Positions 60,715-64,000 of a stretch of DNA of 64,000 bases are shown piece after piece. The translations under genes were made by a program, and so were the position numbers. The stretch's first letter is position 1; each line of letters starts with the position of its first letter. The notes under the pieces are model-generated. The model was not told the origin of the DNA. It saw only the letters and a list, made by a program, of their open reading frames with translations, and searched no databases. Origin of the DNA: an uncultured Bacilli bacterium (GTDB lineage: Bacteria; Bacillota_I; Bacilli_A; RF39; UBA660). Where the stretch lies: assembly GCA_934101625.1 (NCBI GenBank), contig CAKORV010000001.1:66176-130175 (forward strand), given 5' to 3'.

Positions 60715-61335
60715 ATGGAAATAAAAAGCGATGATTTAAAAAATTATAAGGATTATGTTATTTACAAAGAAGGTTACAGGGTAGTATATTTTTATGAAAA
60801 TTATCATGAAGTCGTTAAAGGAGTGTATGCAAAAAATATAAACGATTTTATAAACTACTTGAAAAATGATAATATAAACATAAAGTCAAATAACATTGAT
60901 GATATTCTTACTGCTTTTTTAGAGAATAATCCTAATGCATTAGGTGTAGCAATATATGACATAAATCAAAATTGTATAAAAAAGAAATTAAGAAAAAATA
61001 TCAACATTATTAATAATTCTACGATATATAAAGAAGAACTAATTCATGATTATAATAATGTTAAAGCAACAGAAGGGTATAGAATAATCTTTTTTAACAA
61101 TGATGGTACCTATAGTGTTGGTCACTATTCTAAAACATTAGAAGGTTTTATGACAGATTTTGTAGAAATTGAACCAATTATGAGTAAAGATGATATACCA
61201 AAATTTATATCAATAGAAGATATATTAGACAGATACTTAAAAATGTATAATGAAATAAGAGGAGTAGCTTTATACAAAATTGATGGAACTTTAATGTCTA
61301 GAAAAGATAGAAATGATGTTTTAAGAAAAACATGA
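60715..61335 (+). CDS. Hypothetical protein made of two similar halves
   Basis: A 206-residue protein. The first half (YKEGYRVVYFYENYHEVVKG, IDDILTAFLENNPNALGVAIYD) and the second (ATEGYRIIFFNNDGTYSVGH, IEDILDRYLKMYNEIRGVALYK) are similar and in the same order, so it arose by duplication of a domain of about 100 residues. GGTGG precedes the ATG. No membrane segment or known family. It lies between the HExxH gene and the acyl-CoA synthetase gene. Confidence 0.65.
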   Translation: MEIKSDDLKNYKDYVIYKEGYRVVYFYENYHEVVKGVYAKNINDFINYLKNDNINIKSNNIDDILTAFLENNPNALGVAIYDINQNCIKKKLRKNINIINNSTIYKEELIHDYNNVKATEGYRIIFFNNDGTYSVGHYSKTLEGFMTDFVEIEPIMSKDDIPKFISIEDILDRYLKMYNEIRGVALYKIDGTLMSRKDRNDVLRKT

Positions 61336-61347
61336 TTTCTTTTTTTC

Positions 61348-61375
61348 TTGCATATTTTCTAAATTGTGATAGAAT
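61348..61375 (+). promoter_or_regulatory. Promoter of the acyl-CoA synthetase gene
   Basis: TTGCAT (61348-61353) and TAGAAT (61370-61375) are 16 bases apart with TGA before the -10. The ATG follows 27 bases later after GGAGATG. Confidence 0.6.
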
Positions 61376-61402
61376 AAAGTACAATTATTTGGAGATGTAC
61401 TT

Positions 61403-63247
61403 ATGAAAAAAGAAGATTTAGAAAAATTAAAAAGTAAAATAGTTAAATTATCTGAAAAAGAACTAAAAGAAAGAGATAAATATTTACAAGGTTTAGCAAA
61501 CGGCAAATTATCTGGACCATTAACTAATTATCAAAGTATAGATAAGCCTTGGTTAAAATATTATGATTTAAATATAGATAGTAATTTTTTTAATATGACT
61601 GTATATGAATCCTTAACTAAATTTAATAAAGAACATCTAAATGATATTGCCATTGAATATTTTGGTGCTAAAATTTCGTATAAAAAACTATTTGAAAATA
61701 TTGATAAATTGGCATCATCTTTTAAAGCAAATGGTGTGAAAAAAGGAGATTTTATTACAATATGTGCTCCAGGTATACCAGAAACGGTTTACAGTTTTTA
61801 TTCTCTATCTAAATTAGGTGCAGTTTCAAATATGATAGCACCTTACTTTGATAAACAGGATTTTATAGATAGAATTTATGATTGTAAAAGCAAAATTTTA
61901 ATTGTGATGGATAGTTTTTATGAAGAAATTAAAGATGCTGTTAGCAAGTCTATTATAGAAAAAGTAGTTATAGTTCCTTCCTTAAATTCCTCACCATTAA
62001 AAATACTAAATAAAAAATATAAAGTTAGTGGAAATGAAACATTGTGGAGTACCTTTATAAACGAAGGCAAAAATATATTAGATGTCAAAATGATACCTTA
62101 TGAAAAAGATTTACCTTTGGTGATGGTCTATTCAAGTGGTACGACAGGTGCTTCTAAAGGTATCCTTTTAACTAATGATAGTTTTCAAAATTCAGTTAGT
62201 GCATACTTTAAATCTGGTTTAGATATACATAGAAATCAAAAGTTCTATCAAATAATTCCAACATGGTATTCAACAGGAATTAGTACTTCAATTCATTTGC
62301 CACTAACTTGTGGTGCGACTATTTTTATGGATCCAAGGTTTGAAAGAGATATATTTATTAAAAATGTAATAAAAGCAAAACCAAATTATACACTAGCTCC
62401 TACCAGTATGTATGAAGGATTTCTTAATAATAAAAATTTAAAAAATAAAGATCTTTCATATCTTACAAATGCTTTTGAAGGCGGGGAACCATTAAGTAAA
62501 GAATTAGGACTTAGAATTAACGAAGTATTTAAAAATCATAATAATACTTCAAGCATAAAAGTAGGCTATGGCCAATGTGAATGTGGTGCGACAATAACAA
62601 CTCAGACTAATATAACTGAACATTGTAATGGCTCAGTGGGAATACCTTTACCCGACATAAATATACAAATATGTGATGAAAACATGAATGAAGTTATGAC
62701 AGGCATAAGAGGCCAAATAGTTGTAAATACGAAGTCAAGTATGTCTAAATATTTCAAAAATGAATCAGAAAGTAACAAATACTTTTATATTGATAAAAAT
62801 GGACAAAAATGGAATTGTACGGGTGACATTGGATATATAGATTTAAATGGAAATCTATTTGTAGAAGGTCGTGCATCAGATTATTCAATAATAAATGGAG
62901 AAAAATTTTATAATTTTGACATAGAAAATATAATAAAGAATATAAAAGGAATAAAACTATGTGATGTATTACATAGAAATAAAGAAAATAATCAAGAATT
63001 AGTAGTTCATTTAATTATAGAAGAAAATAACAACTTGGATCCTAACAATATTTTAAAAGAAATTCAAAATAAAATTTATGAAGTAACTGGGAATATAAAT
63101 ACGGTTCCACATGTTTTCAAATTTAGAAAAGAGTTCCCTTATGCCAAGTCAGGAAAAAGAGATACATTAAAAATGATGAATGAAACCGATGAATTTATAG
63201 AAATTGATTTTGTGGTAAAAACAGAAAAAATTTTAAAAAGAAAATGA
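61403..63247 (+). CDS. AMP-dependent acyl-CoA synthetase/ligase
   Basis: A 614-residue adenylating enzyme. VMVYSSGTTGASKGILLTND (near residue 243) is the AMP-binding signature, GYGQCECGATITTQ resembles motif II, CTGDIGYIDLNGNLFVEGR motif III, and KSGKRDTLKM near the C-terminus carries the catalytic lysine. It activates a carboxylic acid as acyl-AMP, then passes it to CoA or a carrier. The acid cannot be predicted. It may modify a surface lipid or start a fatty-acid pathway; no acyl carrier gene is adjacent. Confidence 0.9.
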   Translation: MKKEDLEKLKSKIVKLSEKELKERDKYLQGLANGKLSGPLTNYQSIDKPWLKYYDLNIDSNFFNMTVYESLTKFNKEHLNDIAIEYFGAKISYKKLFENIDKLASSFKANGVKKGDFITICAPGIPETVYSFYSLSKLGAVSNMIAPYFDKQDFIDRIYDCKSKILIVMDSFYEEIKDAVSKSIIEKVVIVPSLNSSPLKILNKKYKVSGNETLWSTFINEGKNILDVKMIPYEKDLPLVMVYSSGTTGASKGILLTNDSFQNSVSAYFKSGLDIHRNQKFYQIIPTWYSTGISTSIHLPLTCGATIFMDPRFERDIFIKNVIKAKPNYTLAPTSMYEGFLNNKNLKNKDLSYLTNAFEGGEPLSKELGLRINEVFKNHNNTSSIKVGYGQCECGATITTQTNITEHCNGSVGIPLPDINIQICDENMNEVMTGIRGQIVVNTKSSMSKYFKNESESNKYFYIDKNGQKWNCTGDIGYIDLNGNLFVEGRASDYSIINGEKFYNFDIENIIKNIKGIKLCDVLHRNKENNQELVVHLIIEENNNLDPNNILKEIQNKIYEVTGNINTVPHVFKFRKEFPYAKSGKRDTLKMMNETDEFIEIDFVVKTEKILKRK

Positions 63248-63307
63248 ATTCAAATTAATTGATATTTATTTTCTTTTTTGTTATCATTATTATGGTGATA
63301 ATAAGGG

Positions 63308-64000
63308 ATGACTAGTAAAACATTATTAATAATTTTTAGTTTAATTTACATGTTTGGATTAATATATTTATATTTTTCAAAATCAAGACTTAATAATAAA
63401 GAAAACAAAGTTTATAAAATTATGCTAATAACTAATGTTATTGGCTTAATACTCCAATTAGCATGTGATTATGTTTCATATAAATATAATACTATACCAA
63501 AAATAATTTCTAGTATAATTTATAAATCCTATTTGGTATATTTCATTGTATTTATAAATTTAATGTTACTATATTTAATAATTATAGTATTTAAAAAATA
63601 TGAGAAGATTATGGTCAAAAGTAGTATCATAGTAACGATAGTTGAATCTTGGATTATTTGTTTAGCACCCTATGAACTTTATCGAAATGTTGAAACTAAA
63701 ACTTATTATACATTTGGCATTGCAATTAATTTATCATTTATATTTTCTGCAATTATATGTCTATTTATGTTTGTAGTTTTAATAATTAATCTTAAAAAAA
63801 TATCAAAGAAAAAAAGTATACCTATATATTTATTAATAATTTCAGGAATAATAACGGCAATCATTCAACATAAATATCCGGACATTTTAATAATAACTGC
63901 CATGGAAAGTTATATATGCTGTTTAATGTACTTCACCATAGAAAATCCTGATTTAAAACTGATAAATGAACTTCAATTAGCCAAAGACACTGCCGAAAAA
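63308..64000 (+). CDS. Membrane sensor protein (probable histidine kinase), cut by the window end
   Basis: An ATG at 63308 follows GGTGAT/AAGGG; its frame has no stop to the window end (231 codons). The N-terminal 205 residues form about seven membrane helices (YMFGLIYLYF, IVESWIICLAPYELY, IPIYLLIISGIITAII), then a short linker starts LINELQLAKDTAEK. That segment resembles the helix before the phospho-accepting histidine in sensor kinases. The kinase core lies outside the window, so histidine kinase is an inference from layout. Confidence 0.6.
   Translation, partial: MTSKTLLIIFSLIYMFGLIYLYFSKSRLNNKENKVYKIMLITNVIGLILQLACDYVSYKYNTIPKIISSIIYKSYLVYFIVFINLMLLYLIIIVFKKYEKIMVKSSIIVTIVESWIICLAPYELYRNVETKTYYTFGIAINLSFIFSAIICLFMFVVLIINLKKISKKKSIPIYLLIISGIITAIIQHKYPDILIITAMESYICCLMYFTIENPDLKLINELQLAKDTAEK

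Noticed and set aside
1..64000. CRISPR array, rRNA operon, transposase or integrase
   Set aside because: No regularly spaced repeats, no rRNA-like sequence and no recombinase or transposase motif were seen.

Overview
The window is very AT-rich, uses the standard code (TGG for Trp, TGA as a stop) and has strong Shine-Dalgarno sequences (GGAGG or AGGTGAT). Its genes fit a low-GC Gram-positive anaerobe: single-chain pyruvate:ferredoxin oxidoreductase, a glmS ribozyme, TagO/TagGH/MnaA-type wall-polymer genes, LysM cell-wall proteins, a CadC-like ArsR regulator and camelysin-like surface proteins. An uncultured, probably gut-associated member of the Bacilli (RF39 or Erysipelotrichia-like) is my best guess, by inference only. 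Most recognisable promoters have an extended -10 (TGnTATAAT) and a weak -35.

Layout: (1) 1-2.94 kb, a leftward operon with an isochorismatase-type hydrolase, two HExxH proteins, a C39-like cysteine peptidase and the start of a further gene. (2) 3.1-20.3 kb, a rightward cell-surface polysaccharide or teichoic-acid-like cluster: acetyltransferase, O-antigen ligase/polymerase, TagO, GpsA, a glycerol-phosphate transferase of the LtaS/OpgB type, glycosyltransferases, the TagGH exporter, MnaA, a phosphatidyltransferase, and a GT4-Alg14 fusion with its Alg13 partner. (3) 20.3-24.5 kb, nifJ, a hairpin-rich 3' region that may be a structured RNA, and a tiny unlisted gene for a double-glycine leader peptide with an opposing promoter. 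(4) 24.5-38.9 kb, a five-LysM amidase, glmS with its ribozyme, a Cd/Zn resistance operon (ArsR repressor with two operators plus a P1B ATPase), a beta-helix-like surface protein, thymidylate kinase, an MFS carrier, a miniature camelysin-like gene and a Ca-type P-ATPase. (5) 38.9-46.6 kb, small and membrane proteins, an HNH-like protein, an orphan Dam methylase, tRNA-Cys, a candidate small RNA and a nucleotidyltransferase. (6) 46.6-51.2 kb, a large surface protein whose 3' end holds a GC-rich, adenine-depleted patch typical of a diversity-generating retroelement variable region, then an HTH membrane protein and two remnants of a DUF11-type adhesin on opposite strands. (7) 51.2-57.4 kb, an 861-residue protein of unknown function and a MarR-controlled ABC exporter operon. 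(8) 57.4-64 kb, an ImmA/PIN toxin-antitoxin-like pair, several unknown small proteins, a paralogue of the first-operon HExxH protein, an acyl-CoA synthetase, and the start of a membrane sensor protein cut by the window end.

The best leads are the adenine-depleted variable region (48.23-48.37 kb), the double-glycine peptide locus (24.1-24.3 kb), the structured RNAs near 24.0, 35.9 and 45.5 kb, and the two distant operons sharing an undescribed HExxH protein family. No reverse transcriptase, template repeat, CRISPR array, transposase or integrase was found in the window.
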